Below the pieces are notes generated by a model. The model was not told the DNA's origin and searched no databases. It was given only the letters and a program-made list of their open reading frames with translations. A DNA stretch of 6,899 bases from Alphaproteobacteria bacterium (GTDB lineage: Bacteria > Pseudomonadota > Alphaproteobacteria > Rs-D84): assembly GCA_016301865.1 (NCBI GenBank), contig JAEDOP010000038.1, positions 1 to 6,899 of the forward strand, given 5' to 3'. Every line of letters begins with the position of its first letter. Position 1 is the first letter of the stretch. This document shows, in pieces, positions 1 to 6,671 of the stretch. A program made the translations under genes and the position numbers.

Positions 1-201
1 GTTGGGGATGTTGCGTTGCGGCATCTGGAATATGCGATTGAATACTATGGTGAAAAAACAGCAATCCCAATGTTTAGAAAGCACGCCGCGTGGTACAGCG
101 CAGGTATGCCGAATTCGTCGGATTTTCGTATCAGGGTTAACAGAATGGATAGCGCGGATGCGTTAAAGGTTGCAATTCGCGAATTTTGGGGTATCATTTA
201 G
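1..201 (+). CDS. dusB: tRNA-dihydrouridine synthase DusB, C-terminal fragment (cut by window edge)
   Basis: The frame is open from base 1, so the gene begins upstream and only the last 66 codons are here. Dus enzymes reduce uridine to dihydrouridine in the tRNA D-loop, using FMN and NADPH in the cytoplasm. The visible part matches the helical C-terminal tRNA-binding domain of the DusB/NifR3 branch: a Glu/Lys-containing stretch, then the segment FRKHAAWYSAGMPNSSDFR, which corresponds to the family's RKHxxWY...G.P....FR block, and a terminal helix. The FMN-binding TIM barrel and catalytic Cys lie outside the window. An internal TTG at 16 is not the real start. The next gene follows after about 30 bases on the same strand with no obvious promoter between, so co-transcription is likely. 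The call to DusB rather than another Dus subfamily is by motif similarity from memory. Confidence 0.85.
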   Translation, partial: VGDVALRHLEYAIEYYGEKTAIPMFRKHAAWYSAGMPNSSDFRIRVNRMDSADALKVAIREFWGII

Positions 202-231
202 GCACAGTAAAATTTTAGGGGATTGGTAAAG

Positions 232-1104
232 ATGACAGAAAATATTGAACATGCAGATGTTGTTGTGGACGCGCCAGTGGTTATGACGGCGGGGGAAATG
301 TTGCGTAATGCGCGTACAACCGGGCGCAGAAAACGTGAAATTTCAACAATTTCTAAACAATTGTGTATTCGTGAGGATTTTTTAGAGGCCCTGGAAAATG
401 GTCAGTATGATGTAATCCCAGAACCTGTCTATATCCTGGGGTTTGCGCGCAATTATGCGATGGAATTGGGATTAAATCCGGACGAAGTTGTTGAAAAAAT
501 TAAAAAAGAAATGGGGCTGGTTTCAGACTGTGTGTCCGATGATGACGAAGATGTAAGTGCCTGCGCAATGCCCAGTATCCAAGAAGAAAGTTGGGCCAAG
601 GTTGCATTTGGCAAGGCGTACCAGTTTGTTTATCAGAACTGGATTTGGTTTGTGGGTGGCGTTATTGCAATTGCGTTGATTGTGTTTGCGGTTGTTATGC
701 TGACACCATCAAAGACGGATGAGGTTGTCGCGCCTGCCCAGGTGGTTGTGTCTGTTGAAGACGTGGTCAAAGAACCAGAATACAAACAGCCTGTGCGGGA
801 ACGTTTTGGGACAGATAATCGCGCCACGGCGGAAATTATATTGCAGGCAAATAAAAAAACCGGCGAAGCGGGAACGTGGGTTGAAATCAAAGATGCGCGC
901 GGTCGTACAGAAATTAGTCGTGTGTTGATGCCGGGCGATGTGTATTATGTGCCGGTCAAAGGGACGTACAAGGCGACGTTTGGTAATGCCGGCGGGATTG
1001 ATGTGTGGGTTGGTGGAAAATTGGCCCCCCAAGTTGGCCCAGAATATAAGAAAGTTTCTGGTGTGGAACTGGTACCTGAAAAATTAATGAAAACAGGTAA
1101 ATAA
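232..1104 (+). CDS. rodZ: RodZ-like cytoskeletal/cell-shape protein (HTH_25, one TM, DUF4115)
   Basis: RodZ links the MreB cytoskeleton to the elongation machinery at the inner membrane. The 290-residue product has the family's three parts. An N-terminal Xre-like HTH domain (about residues 18-95) contains the typical AGEMLRNAR helix, [21 protein letters not shown] and the [13 protein letters not shown] stretch. A single hydrophobic segment (about 138-157) follows an acidic linker at 103-107. A periplasmic beta-rich DUF4115 domain (about 198-283) includes [11 protein letters not shown] and VLMPGD. No signal peptide precedes the HTH, so the topology is cytoplasm-in. The reading frame stays open to a TTG at 223, but AGGGG at 217-221 sits ten bases before ATG 232 and one base before the TTG, so I chose ATG 232. 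It probably shares a transcript with the dusB end upstream. The function is family-level inference; the architecture is seen directly. Confidence 0.88.
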   Translation: MTENIEHADVVVDAPVVMTAGEMLRNARTTGRRKREISTISKQLCIREDFLEALENGQYDVIPEPVYILGFARNYAMELGLNPDEVVEKIKKEMGLVSDCVSDDDEDVSACAMPSIQEESWAKVAFGKAYQFVYQNWIWFVGGVIAIALIVFAVVMLTPSKTDEVVAPAQVVVSVEDVVKEPEYKQPVRERFGTDNRATAEIILQANKKTGEAGTWVEIKDARGRTEISRVLMPGDVYYVPVKGTYKATFGNAGGIDVWVGGKLAPQVGPEYKKVSGVELVPEKLMKTGK

Positions 1105-1111
1105 AATATAG

Positions 1112-1139
1112 AAAGGGGCGAAAGGAATTTTCGCCCTTT
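1112..1139 (+). terminator. Hairpin after rodZ, probable weak intrinsic terminator
   Basis: GGGCGAAA (1116-1123) pairs with TTTCGCCC (1129-1136) around a five-base loop. After one bulged G the stem continues with AAA/TTT. It lies 7 bases after the rodZ stop and just before the uvrA promoter. The following T stretch is short (TTTG), so termination may be partial or Rho-assisted, or the hairpin may protect the rodZ 3' end. Confidence 0.6.
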
Positions 1140-1142
1140 GTA

Positions 1143-1172
1143 TTGAAATTTGTTTTACGTAAACTATATATA
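1143..1172 (+). promoter_or_regulatory. Candidate sigma70-type promoter of uvrA
   Basis: TTGAAA at 1143-1148 is followed after 16 or 18 bases by TATATA (1165-1170 or 1167-1172). Transcription would start about 1177-1181, at or a few bases before the uvrA ATG at 1181. No Shine-Dalgarno sequence is visible upstream of that ATG, which fits a leaderless or near-leaderless mRNA. I see no LexA-like palindrome, although SOS control of uvrA is common elsewhere. It is a pattern match only. Confidence 0.5.
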
Positions 1173-1180
1173 TTCGTACT

Positions 1181-4051
1181 ATGGCAGGAATAATAAAAAT
1201 TCGCGGGGCACGCGAAAATAATCTTAAAAATATTGATTTAGACATACCAAAGAATAAGTTGGTTGTCTTTACAGGCGTTTCCGGTTCTGGAAAATCGTCG
1301 CTGGCATTTAATACCATTTATGCCGAAGGCCAGCGCAGATATGTAGAATCGCTGTCCAGTTATGCACGTCAGTTCTTGGATATGCAGAAAAAGCCTGATG
1401 TGGATTTGATAGAAGGGTTGGCCCCGGCGATTTCAATTGAACAGAAAACAACGTCAAAAAATCCGCGATCGACCGTTGGTACTGTGACCGAGATTTATGA
1501 TTATCTGCGATTGCTGTGGGCGCGTATTGGTGTGCCACATTCGCCAGTGACGGGTAAACCAATTAAATCACAGTCGGTTGCAGAAATGGTCGATTGGACT
1601 ATGAAAATCCCGGCGGGTACGAAAATATTTATAATGGCCCCGTTGGTGCGCGAACGCAAAGGCGAATATAGAAAAGAATTGGCGTTCTTGGTCAAACAGG
1701 GGTATCAGCGCGCAATTATTGATGGCGAATTGATGGATTTGTCTGCGGTTGGGCCGCTGGATAAAAATAAAAAACATAATATTTTTGTGATTGTTGATCG
1801 TTTGCAGATGCCACCGGCTGATTCAGATGTCGAAGAATTTCGTTCGCGTTTATATGCGTCGTTTGAGGGGTCGTTGCGTCTGGTGCCGGGGTCGGTGTTG
1901 GTGCGACGTTTGGATACGAACGAAGAGACCCTGTATTCCCAAAATTATGCGTGCCCGGTCAGTGGGTTTACGGTACCAAAAATTGAACCGCGATTGTTTT
2001 CGTTTAATGCGCCAATGGGGGCGTGTCAGAACTGTGACGGGTTGGGTGTGCAATTGAATATGTCGCCAGATTTGGTCGTGCCAGACCCGTCAAAATCAAT
2101 TCTGGGTGGTGCAATTGCGCCGTGGTCGCGTGGCGGAATGTTAAGTCAGTTCGAACATTTGTTGGACGCGTTGCATAAAAAATTCAAGATTCCATTGTCA
2201 AAGCCATGGCATACATTGACCCAGGAACAAAAAGATTTGGTTTTGTATGGCAGTGGCGATGAACCAATTAAGATAAACTGGAATGGGTTTGTTTATGAAA
2301 AACCATACGAAGGGGTTATTCCAAATATCGAACGGCGTTGGCGTGAATCTGATTCCGAGGCAATGCGTACGGAATTGGCAAAATATCAATCGGAAAAGCC
2401 GTGTCCAGTGTGTCATGGGAAACGACTGAATATCCAGGCATTGTGTGTGCGCATAAATGATGCGGATATTATGGATGTTTGTGATATGTCGGTGGATGAT
2501 TGTTTAAACTGGTTTCGCGATTTGCCAAATCATTTGTCGCAAAAGGATAATGATATCGCGCGAATTGTTCTGCGTGAAATAACAGACAGATTATATTTTC
2601 TGCAAAATGTGGGACTGGGGTATTTAACACTGTCGCGGATGGCGGGAACGCTGTCGGGGGGGGAAGCACAACGAATTCGTTTGGCGTCGCAAATTGGCAG
2701 CGGTCTGTCGGGTGTTCTGTATGTGCTGGATGAACCGTCAATCGGATTACACCAGGCGGACAATGACAAATTGTTGGAAACGTTGAAAATGCTGCGCGAC
2801 AAGGATAACACTGTTATCGTCGTTGAACATGATGAAGATGCGATGCGTGCGGCGGATTACTTGGTTGATATTGGTCGTGGTGCAGGTATCAATGGTGGCA
2901 ATGTTATCGCGCATGGTACGCCAGCCCAGGTAATTAAGAACAAGGATTCAATAACAGGACAATATTTGTCAGGTGCACGCAAAATTGAAGTGCCGACAAA
3001 ACGTCGCGCTGGTAATGGTAAATCGATTGTCATAGAAGGGGCGCGTGAAAACAACCTGAAAAATGTGACAGTTGAATTTCCGTTGGGGAAATTTATCGCA
3101 CTGACAGGTGTGTCGGGGTCTGGTAAATCGACGTTGTTGCTGAATACATTATATCCGGCGTTAATGCGTGCGCTGTATAATTCTAAAATGGAAACAGGGG
3201 CGCACGATATTATTCGTGGGATGGAAAATGTAGACAAAGTTGTCGATATCGATCAATCGCCAATTGGGCGCAGCCCACGCAGTAATCCAGCGACATATAC
3301 CGGTGTGTTTGGTGATATTCGTGATTTCTTTGCGGGATTGCCAGATGCCAAGGCGCGTGGGTATGGGCCGGGACGTTTTTCATTCAATGTCAAGGGTGGG
3401 CGATGCGAAGCATGCCAGGGCGATGGTCAGATTAAGATTGAAATGAATTTCTTGGCCGATATGTATGTAGAATGTGATTGTTGCCGTGGCAGTCGTTATA
3501 ACGAAGAAACGTTGGCAGTTAAGTACAAAGGCAAATCAATCGCAGATGTTCTGAATATGACGGTTGAAGAAGCGTACAGGTTCTTTGTTAATGTGCCAAA
3601 AATTGCACGTAAATTGGAATTGTTAAAGCGTGTTGGATTGGATTACATAAAATTGGGGCAGAGTTCGTTGGATTTATCTGGGGGCGAAGCACAGCGTATA
3701 AAATTATCCAAAGAATTGGCGGCACGCAGTACAGGTGAAACAATCTATATTTTGGATGAACCAACGACAGGTTTGCACTTTGAGGATATCAAGATGCTGT
3801 TGTCTGTTTTGCATGAATTGGTCGAGCAGGGCAATACAGTCATAGTTATTGAGCATAATCTGGAAGTAATTAAAACCGCAGACTGGATTATTGATTTGGG
3901 GCCGGTGGGCGGTGCAGGTGGCGGTCGTGTTATTGCAACCGGTACGCCAGAGCAGGTGGCGGATGCAGCAGAATCACAGACTGGAAAATATTTAAAGCGG
4001 TATCTGGACAAACCAGCAAAAAATAGTAAAATAAATGCGAAAAAGGAGTAG
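1181..4051 (+). CDS. uvrA: UvrA, excinuclease ABC subunit A
   Basis: UvrA is the DNA-damage-sensing ATPase dimer that loads UvrB in nucleotide excision repair. The 956 residues carry both ABC modules in the usual split order. In the first, Walker A is GVSGSGKSS at 32-40, the signature [10 protein letters not shown] at 491-500, Walker B VLDEPS at 515-520 and the H-loop His at 550. In the second, Walker A is GVSGSGKST at 643-651, the signature at 832-838, Walker B ILDEPT around 857-862 and the His at 892. The DNA-binding zinc finger is intact: Cys742, 745, 765 and 768, spaced C-x2-C-x19-C-x2-C. The first zinc motif has Cys258, Ser261, Cys282 and Cys285, so one ligand is Ser; CPVSGF is a form I recall from alphaproteobacteria. 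CPVC occurs at 408-411. Length is close to the roughly 940 of E. coli. The start is the first ATG and has no Shine-Dalgarno. The stop is two bases before the next gene. Confidence 0.98.
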   Translation: MAGIIKIRGARENNLKNIDLDIPKNKLVVFTGVSGSGKSSLAFNTIYAEGQRRYVESLSSYARQFLDMQKKPDVDLIEGLAPAISIEQKTTSKNPRSTVGTVTEIYDYLRLLWARIGVPHSPVTGKPIKSQSVAEMVDWTMKIPAGTKIFIMAPLVRERKGEYRKELAFLVKQGYQRAIIDGELMDLSAVGPLDKNKKHNIFVIVDRLQMPPADSDVEEFRSRLYASFEGSLRLVPGSVLVRRLDTNEETLYSQNYACPVSGFTVPKIEPRLFSFNAPMGACQNCDGLGVQLNMSPDLVVPDPSKSILGGAIAPWSRGGMLSQFEHLLDALHKKFKIPLSKPWHTLTQEQKDLVLYGSGDEPIKINWNGFVYEKPYEGVIPNIERRWRESDSEAMRTELAKYQSEKPCPVCHGKRLNIQALCVRINDADIMDVCDMSVDDCLNWFRDLPNHLSQKDNDIARIVLREITDRLYFLQNVGLGYLTLSRMAGTLSGGEAQRIRLASQIGSGLSGVLYVLDEPSIGLHQADNDKLLETLKMLRDKDNTVIVVEHDEDAMRAADYLVDIGRGAGINGGNVIAHGTPAQVIKNKDSITGQYLSGARKIEVPTKRRAGNGKSIVIEGARENNLKNVTVEFPLGKFIALTGVSGSGKSTLLLNTLYPALMRALYNSKMETGAHDIIRGMENVDKVVDIDQSPIGRSPRSNPATYTGVFGDIRDFFAGLPDAKARGYGPGRFSFNVKGGRCEACQGDGQIKIEMNFLADMYVECDCCRGSRYNEETLAVKYKGKSIADVLNMTVEEAYRFFVNVPKIARKLELLKRVGLDYIKLGQSSLDLSGGEAQRIKLSKELAARSTGETIYILDEPTTGLHFEDIKMLLSVLHELVEQGNTVIVIEHNLEVIKTADWIIDLGPVGGAGGGRVIATGTPEQVADAAESQTGKYLKRYLDKPAKNSKINAKKE
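4043..4048 (+). promoter_or_regulatory. Shine-Dalgarno of the M-domain gene inside the uvrA 3' end
   Basis: AAGGAG lies in the last sense codons of uvrA, five bases before ATG 4054. The uvrA stop (4049-4051) sits between the site and the start. This geometry favours translational coupling between uvrA and the next gene. Confidence 0.8.
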
Positions 4052-4053
4052 TT

Positions 4054-4581
4054 ATGTTTGGTTTTGGTAAAAAGAAAGACAAAGCGAAGGTAAATAATAA
4101 TATTACTGATGCAGATATCAAGGCGGCCGAGAAGGATTTAGGCGTTGATAAAATGCCGGCGGGAATGAAAGAAACTGCCCAGCGAATGATGAGTGGCGAA
4201 TTTGATATGAATGATATGCTGGCCCAATTAAAGCAAATCAAGAAAATGAGTAATTTTAGCGGTCTGTTGAAAATGGTGCCGGGAATGAGTGGCGCGGTGT
4301 CCGCGATGAAGGAAAAGATTAAAGATGGCAGTGTTGATGCCCAGATTAAAATACTGGAAGCAATGACACCGGCTGAACGCGCTGAACCAGAAAAAGTGTT
4401 TGCCAATGCCAAGGCGCGTATCGCAGAAACCGCAAAATGTACCGTGCGTGATGTGGAACATATCATCAAACAGTACACCAAGATGAAGCAACAGATGGCA
4501 ATGATTCAACGTATGGGTGGTATGGAGGCTGTAATGCAGAAAATGCAACAACAACCCGGTCCAAAACCACAGGGGCTGTAA
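4054..4581 (+). CDS. Free-standing SRP54/Ffh M-domain protein, no GTPase domain
   Basis: The 175 residues align from memory with the C-terminal M domain of Ffh, which binds signal peptides in a Met-lined groove and holds 4.5S RNA. FDMNDMLAQLKQIKKM (50-65) matches the F.hxDFLxQLxQhxxM helix, followed by LLKMVPGMSG (71-80) as the finger loop. ILEAMTPAERAEP (100-112) matches hhxSMTxxERxxP, and RIAETAKCTVRDVEHIIKQY (122-141) matches the RNA-binding helix-turn-helix. A Met-rich tail follows (KMKQQMAMIQRMGGMEAVMQKM). There are 19 Met in 175 residues. The N- and G-domains with GTPase motifs are absent, and they are not upstream in any frame, because uvrA ends two bases before. The start is secure: ATG with AAGGAG. 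The N-terminus (MFGFGKKKDKAK) is basic. The GSG of the RNA-binding motif reads TAK here. It could be a paralogue, half of a split SRP protein, or an RNA-free adaptor; the sequence does not decide. Confidence 0.8.
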   Translation: MFGFGKKKDKAKVNNNITDADIKAAEKDLGVDKMPAGMKETAQRMMSGEFDMNDMLAQLKQIKKMSNFSGLLKMVPGMSGAVSAMKEKIKDGSVDAQIKILEAMTPAERAEPEKVFANAKARIAETAKCTVRDVEHIIKQYTKMKQQMAMIQRMGGMEAVMQKMQQQPGPKPQGL

Positions 4582-4625
4582 TGTCTTTTTAAAGTACACT
4601 TAGCGCGCCAGAAATAAGACAAATA

Positions 4626-5285
4626 ATGAAGATAACCAATAAAAAGATTGCCAGTAAAAAATCATCTGTCGCCTGGTTGCAACGCCAGGCGGCAGATCCA
4701 TATGTTGCACGGGCGCAAAAAGATGGCTATCGGGCGCGTGCGGCATATAAACTGATTGAAATGAACGAAAAGTTCAAATTTCTGCGTAATGGCCAGGTGG
4801 TGGTTGACCTGGGGGCGGCACCGGGGTCGTGGTCGCAATATATTGCGCGAACATATCCAAAATCGCGTGTGTTTGCGATGGATTTGCTGGAAATATCGCC
4901 AATCGTCGGTGTGGAAACGTACCAGGGTGACTTTACATCGGATGCGGCATTGCGTTGGCTGGAAGATAAGTTGGAATTACAACCTGATGAAATTGGCGCG
5001 GGTACTGCAGATGTGATTGTGTCGGATATGGCACCAAATACGGTGGGGCATAAAAAAACCGATCATATTCGTCAGATGGTGTTACTGGAATACGCGCTTG
5101 ACTTTGTATTGCGTGCATTAAAACCGGGTGGGACATTTGTGTGTAAGTCATTTACAGGTGGCACGACCCAGGATTTGCTGAAACAGATTAAGGGACATTT
5201 TGAATCTGTTCACCATATAAAACCGCCGTCTTCGCGCAAGGACAGTGTGGAAATGTTTATAGTTGCGCTTGGGTTTCGTGGATAA
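4626..5285 (+). CDS. rlmE: RlmE (FtsJ/RrmJ), 23S rRNA U2552 2'-O-methyltransferase
   Basis: The enzyme uses S-adenosylmethionine to methylate the 2'-OH of the A-loop uridine (E. coli U2552) late in 50S assembly. The 219 residues show a basic N-terminal extension, YRARAAYKL at 35-43, the SAM-binding motif DLGAAPGSWSQ at 61-71, and DMAPN at 134-138. LKPGGTFVCK ends at 174 and SRKDSVEMF covers 203-211. The catalytic K-D-K-E tetrad is complete: Lys42, Asp134, Lys174 and Glu209. The D-K and K-E spacings (40 and 35) equal those I recall for E. coli RlmE (124, 164, 199). The gene starts 44 bases after the M-domain gene on the same strand. I see no convincing promoter and no Shine-Dalgarno before ATG 4626, so expression from the uvrA transcript is likely. 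The stop codon is built into the base of the terminator that follows. Confidence 0.95.
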   Translation: MKITNKKIASKKSSVAWLQRQAADPYVARAQKDGYRARAAYKLIEMNEKFKFLRNGQVVVDLGAAPGSWSQYIARTYPKSRVFAMDLLEISPIVGVETYQGDFTSDAALRWLEDKLELQPDEIGAGTADVIVSDMAPNTVGHKKTDHIRQMVLLEYALDFVLRALKPGGTFVCKSFTGGTTQDLLKQIKGHFESVHHIKPPSSRKDSVEMFIVALGFRG

Positions 5286-5309
5286 ATCCCCCGTTTGGGG
5301 GATTTTTTT
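5284..5309 (+). terminator. Rho-independent terminator after rlmE
   Basis: AAATCCCCC (5284-5292) and GGGGGATTT (5297-5305) form a nine-pair perfect stem with a GTTT loop. The T run continues to 5309. The last two bases of the rlmE TAA are part of the stem. It ends only 11 bases before the start codon of the next gene, on the same strand. Confidence 0.9.
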
Positions 5310-5320
5310 ATGGGGGAAAT

Positions 5321-5548
5321 ATGAATAAACTATATTTTTTATTATTTTTTATTGTCGTGGTGTGGGGCGCATACCTGGCTGGTGGGCGCGTAGCATCGGA
5401 AAAGTGTCGGGGTGCGGTGGCGGACGATATTGTTGCCCAGCAGGCCGAATTAATCAAAATACAGGGGGTTGTAAATGCAGAGGCTGTTAGTCGTGGGGTT
5501 GGCGATATTCGTCGCGTCCTGCGCAAAAAATACACAATCGCCGAATAA
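5321..5548 (+). CDS. Small one-TM protein, candidate inner-membrane spanin (Rz-like)
   Basis: The 75-residue product starts MNKLY and continues into one strongly hydrophobic segment (about 5-21). A short, mostly helical-looking polar part follows (22-75) with a single Cys at 29 and a basic stretch RRVLRKK near the C-terminus. Such a signal-anchor plus periplasmic helix is the layout of phage inner-membrane spanins, which join a partner lipoprotein to fuse the two membranes during lysis. Known Rz proteins are usually longer, so this one is short. ATG 5321 follows a GGGGGA at 5312-5317. The 3' 74 bases overlap the next gene in another frame, and that gene has its own ribosome-binding site. There is no room for a promoter between the terminator at 5309 and this start. 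I recognise no family by sequence; the spanin idea rests on architecture alone. Confidence 0.6.
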   Translation: MNKLYFLLFFIVVVWGAYLAGGRVASEKCRGAVADDIVAQQAELIKIQGVVNAEAVSRGVGDIRRVLRKKYTIAE

Positions 5549-5672
5549 TATCTGTGCGCCTGTTGTTTGTGTGCCGATATATGGGCGTGCGGACGACTGG
5601 GATGTGATAAGCGATGATTTAGCGCGAAATATTTACAAACATAATAAACTGTGCGCGGAATATAATAAATAG
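5475..5672 (+). CDS. Small lipoprotein overlapping the upstream gene, candidate outer-membrane spanin (Rz1-like)
   Basis: The 65-residue product has a classic lipoprotein signal: MQR, a hydrophobic core (4-13), then the lipobox VASC with Cys16 as the predicted lipidation site, giving a mature protein of 50 residues. The residue after Cys is Ala and not Asp, so outer-membrane sorting is expected by the usual rule. Three further Cys (27, 32, 60) are present, and ISDDLARNIYKHNKLCAEYN (45-64) looks helical. The start codon lies inside the preceding gene, in the +1 frame relative to it, with AGGGGG (5463-5468) six bases before ATG 5475. Overlap is 74 bases. A lipoprotein gene embedded in or overlapping a one-TM gene is the hallmark of Rz/Rz1 spanin pairs. 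No holin or endolysin is nearby in the window, so a non-phage envelope function is also possible. Confidence 0.65.
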   Translation: MQRLLVVGLAIFVASCAKNTQSPNNICAPVVCVPIYGRADDWDVISDDLARNIYKHNKLCAEYNK

Positions 5673-5680
5673 TCGGTATA

Positions 5681-6622
5681 TTATTCGCGATAAGATTCCA
5701 CTATACTTTCGGCGGCGTTTTTTAATCTTTGTAATGATTGCTCGTACGTGGCACAATCGCGTGCAATTTCAGAGCGGTATGCATCGCGCAGGTTGCCCGC
5801 CATATAATAACAACCCCGCAGATGTTGGACACAATATTCGTGCCCTGTGTTATATGCGTTTTGACCACGGACGCGACTTTCCATGTCCGCCCAGTTGATA
5901 TCAAGGGCTGCGTCCAGGTTGGTCCATGAATTTTCATCGGTGTATTTGCCAACGGTTGACATCCAATATTCGTCCATTTCTGCGTCCGTCCATGTGTTTG
6001 TTGAACGCATTGTTAAAATCTGGGTAATCAGATTTTCAATCGCTGGTTGATATTCCGAATCGATTTGGGATAATTTCGAACTGCAATAGCAACGGTTGTA
6101 CGCGGTGTTTTTGCGTTCGCAATACTGATTCATACATTCTGTGTAGTCGGACAGGCATCGCGTGGATGATACGCGTTCTGTTGCGGTGTTTGTGGTCTGG
6201 GTTGTCGCAGAACGATTTGTGTATGTTGTTGGATGACTGCGATTCGTTGTGGGGGTTGAAACCACGCTTTGCGTTTGATTCCCGCGCAGGTTGCCACGAC
6301 GCGCCACGACGCGACGTGTGTTTTGCGCGGATGCGGTGTTTGATGTCGTTGCCGAACGTGCGGTGGTGGTCTTGGTGGTGCGTGGTACAACGCGTCGCGC
6401 CGTGGACAGCGGTGTTGTTTTAACAACTGTGTCAATCAGGTTTGAATTCTGGGTTGGTGTTACGCCGGGGTTCAGGTTGGTACGCATCTGGTTATTCATA
6501 TACGGGTACATATAATTGTAGTTATAACCAGTTGTATTGGTCATGCGCGCGTCGCGTGTTGCGGCGGATGCGTTGAAAATCAGGGCGAAAAATGCAAAAA
6601 AACAGAATATTCTTTTCCTCAT
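5681..6622 (-). CDS. Secreted Cys-containing protein with Thr/Arg/Asn-rich linker, function unknown
   Basis: I do not recognise this 313-residue protein. It begins with a Sec signal peptide (MRKR, hydrophobic to about 16, cleavage expected after ASA at residue 20). Next comes a Tyr/Asn/Met stretch (28-46, with YNYNYMYPYMNN), then a low-complexity basic linker (about 65-150) rich in Thr, Arg, Ser and Asn with two RRVV (76-79, 103-106) and two TNRS repeats (126-129, 135-138). A folded-looking C-terminal domain (about 153-313) holds all eight mature Cys: 156, 163, 168, 178, 180, 264, 271 and 290. The C-x6-C-x4-C-x9-C-x-C pattern suggests periplasmic disulfides. The Trp-rich middle (W211, W220, W233, W244) and a helical tail follow. 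It converges on the lipoprotein gene with 8 bases between stops. No Shine-Dalgarno precedes ATG 6622. A cell-envelope or surface role is the most that can be inferred. Confidence 0.82.
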   Translation of the reverse strand: MRKRIFCFFAFFALIFNASAATRDARMTNTTGYNYNYMYPYMNNQMRTNLNPGVTPTQNSNLIDTVVKTTPLSTARRVVPRTTKTTTARSATTSNTASAQNTRRVVARRGNLRGNQTQSVVSTPTTNRSHPTTYTNRSATTQTTNTATERVSSTRCLSDYTECMNQYCERKNTAYNRCYCSSKLSQIDSEYQPAIENLITQILTMRSTNTWTDAEMDEYWMSTVGKYTDENSWTNLDAALDINWADMESRVRGQNAYNTGHEYCVQHLRGCYYMAGNLRDAYRSEIARDCATYEQSLQRLKNAAESIVESYRE

Positions 6623-6643
6623 TACTGTAATGATAGAAAAATT

Positions 6644-6671
6644 GATATAAAAATAAAAGAAAAATTTGCAA
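6644..6671 (-). promoter_or_regulatory. Candidate promoter of the secreted-protein gene
   Basis: On the minus strand TTGCAA (6671-6666) is followed after 16 bases by TATATC (6649-6644), giving a start about 6637 and a leader of roughly 15 bases. An alternative -10, TATCAT at 6635-6630, would make the mRNA nearly leaderless but has a poor -35. Both are weak pattern matches in an AT-rich stretch. Confidence 0.35.

Noticed and set aside
223..231. TTG start for rodZ three codons upstream of ATG 232
   Set aside because: The TTG is one base from the AGGGG, too close to serve it; ATG 232 has ten-base spacing and fits better.
709..1032. Minus-strand open frames over rodZ
   Set aside because: They are antisense to a well-supported gene, have no ribosome-binding site and show no recognisable protein features.
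2857..3237. 126-codon minus-strand frame inside uvrA
   Set aside because: It is antisense to the second-ABC region of UvrA, whose codons are clearly constrained; its composition is that of a mirrored coding frame.
3930..4481. 183-codon minus-strand frame across the uvrA end and the M-domain gene
   Set aside because: It looks membrane-like (many Ile, Leu, Phe, Ser), but that is the expected reverse complement of a Lys/Met/Glu-rich helical protein. It covers two supported plus-strand genes.
4582..4625. Promoter for rlmE in the 44-base gap
   Set aside because: TACACT at 4595-4600 could be a -10, but nothing like a -35 lies at the right distance. Co-transcription with the upstream genes is simpler.
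5673..5700. Terminator between the convergent lipoprotein and secreted-protein genes
   Set aside because: Only an AT-rich stretch with a short TCGCGA palindrome is present; there is no stem with a T run on either strand.
6166..6515. Plus-strand frames over the linker of the secreted protein
   Set aside because: The minus-strand frame has a signal peptide, cysteine pattern and full length; the plus-strand frames are Val/Arg/Trp-rich products of the reversed Thr/Arg linker.
5310..6622. A prophage or integrated element
   Set aside because: Only the spanin-like pair hints at phage. No integrase, structural, holin or endolysin gene is in the window, and the tRNA repeat copies a 5' half, unlike the usual 3'-end attachment duplication.
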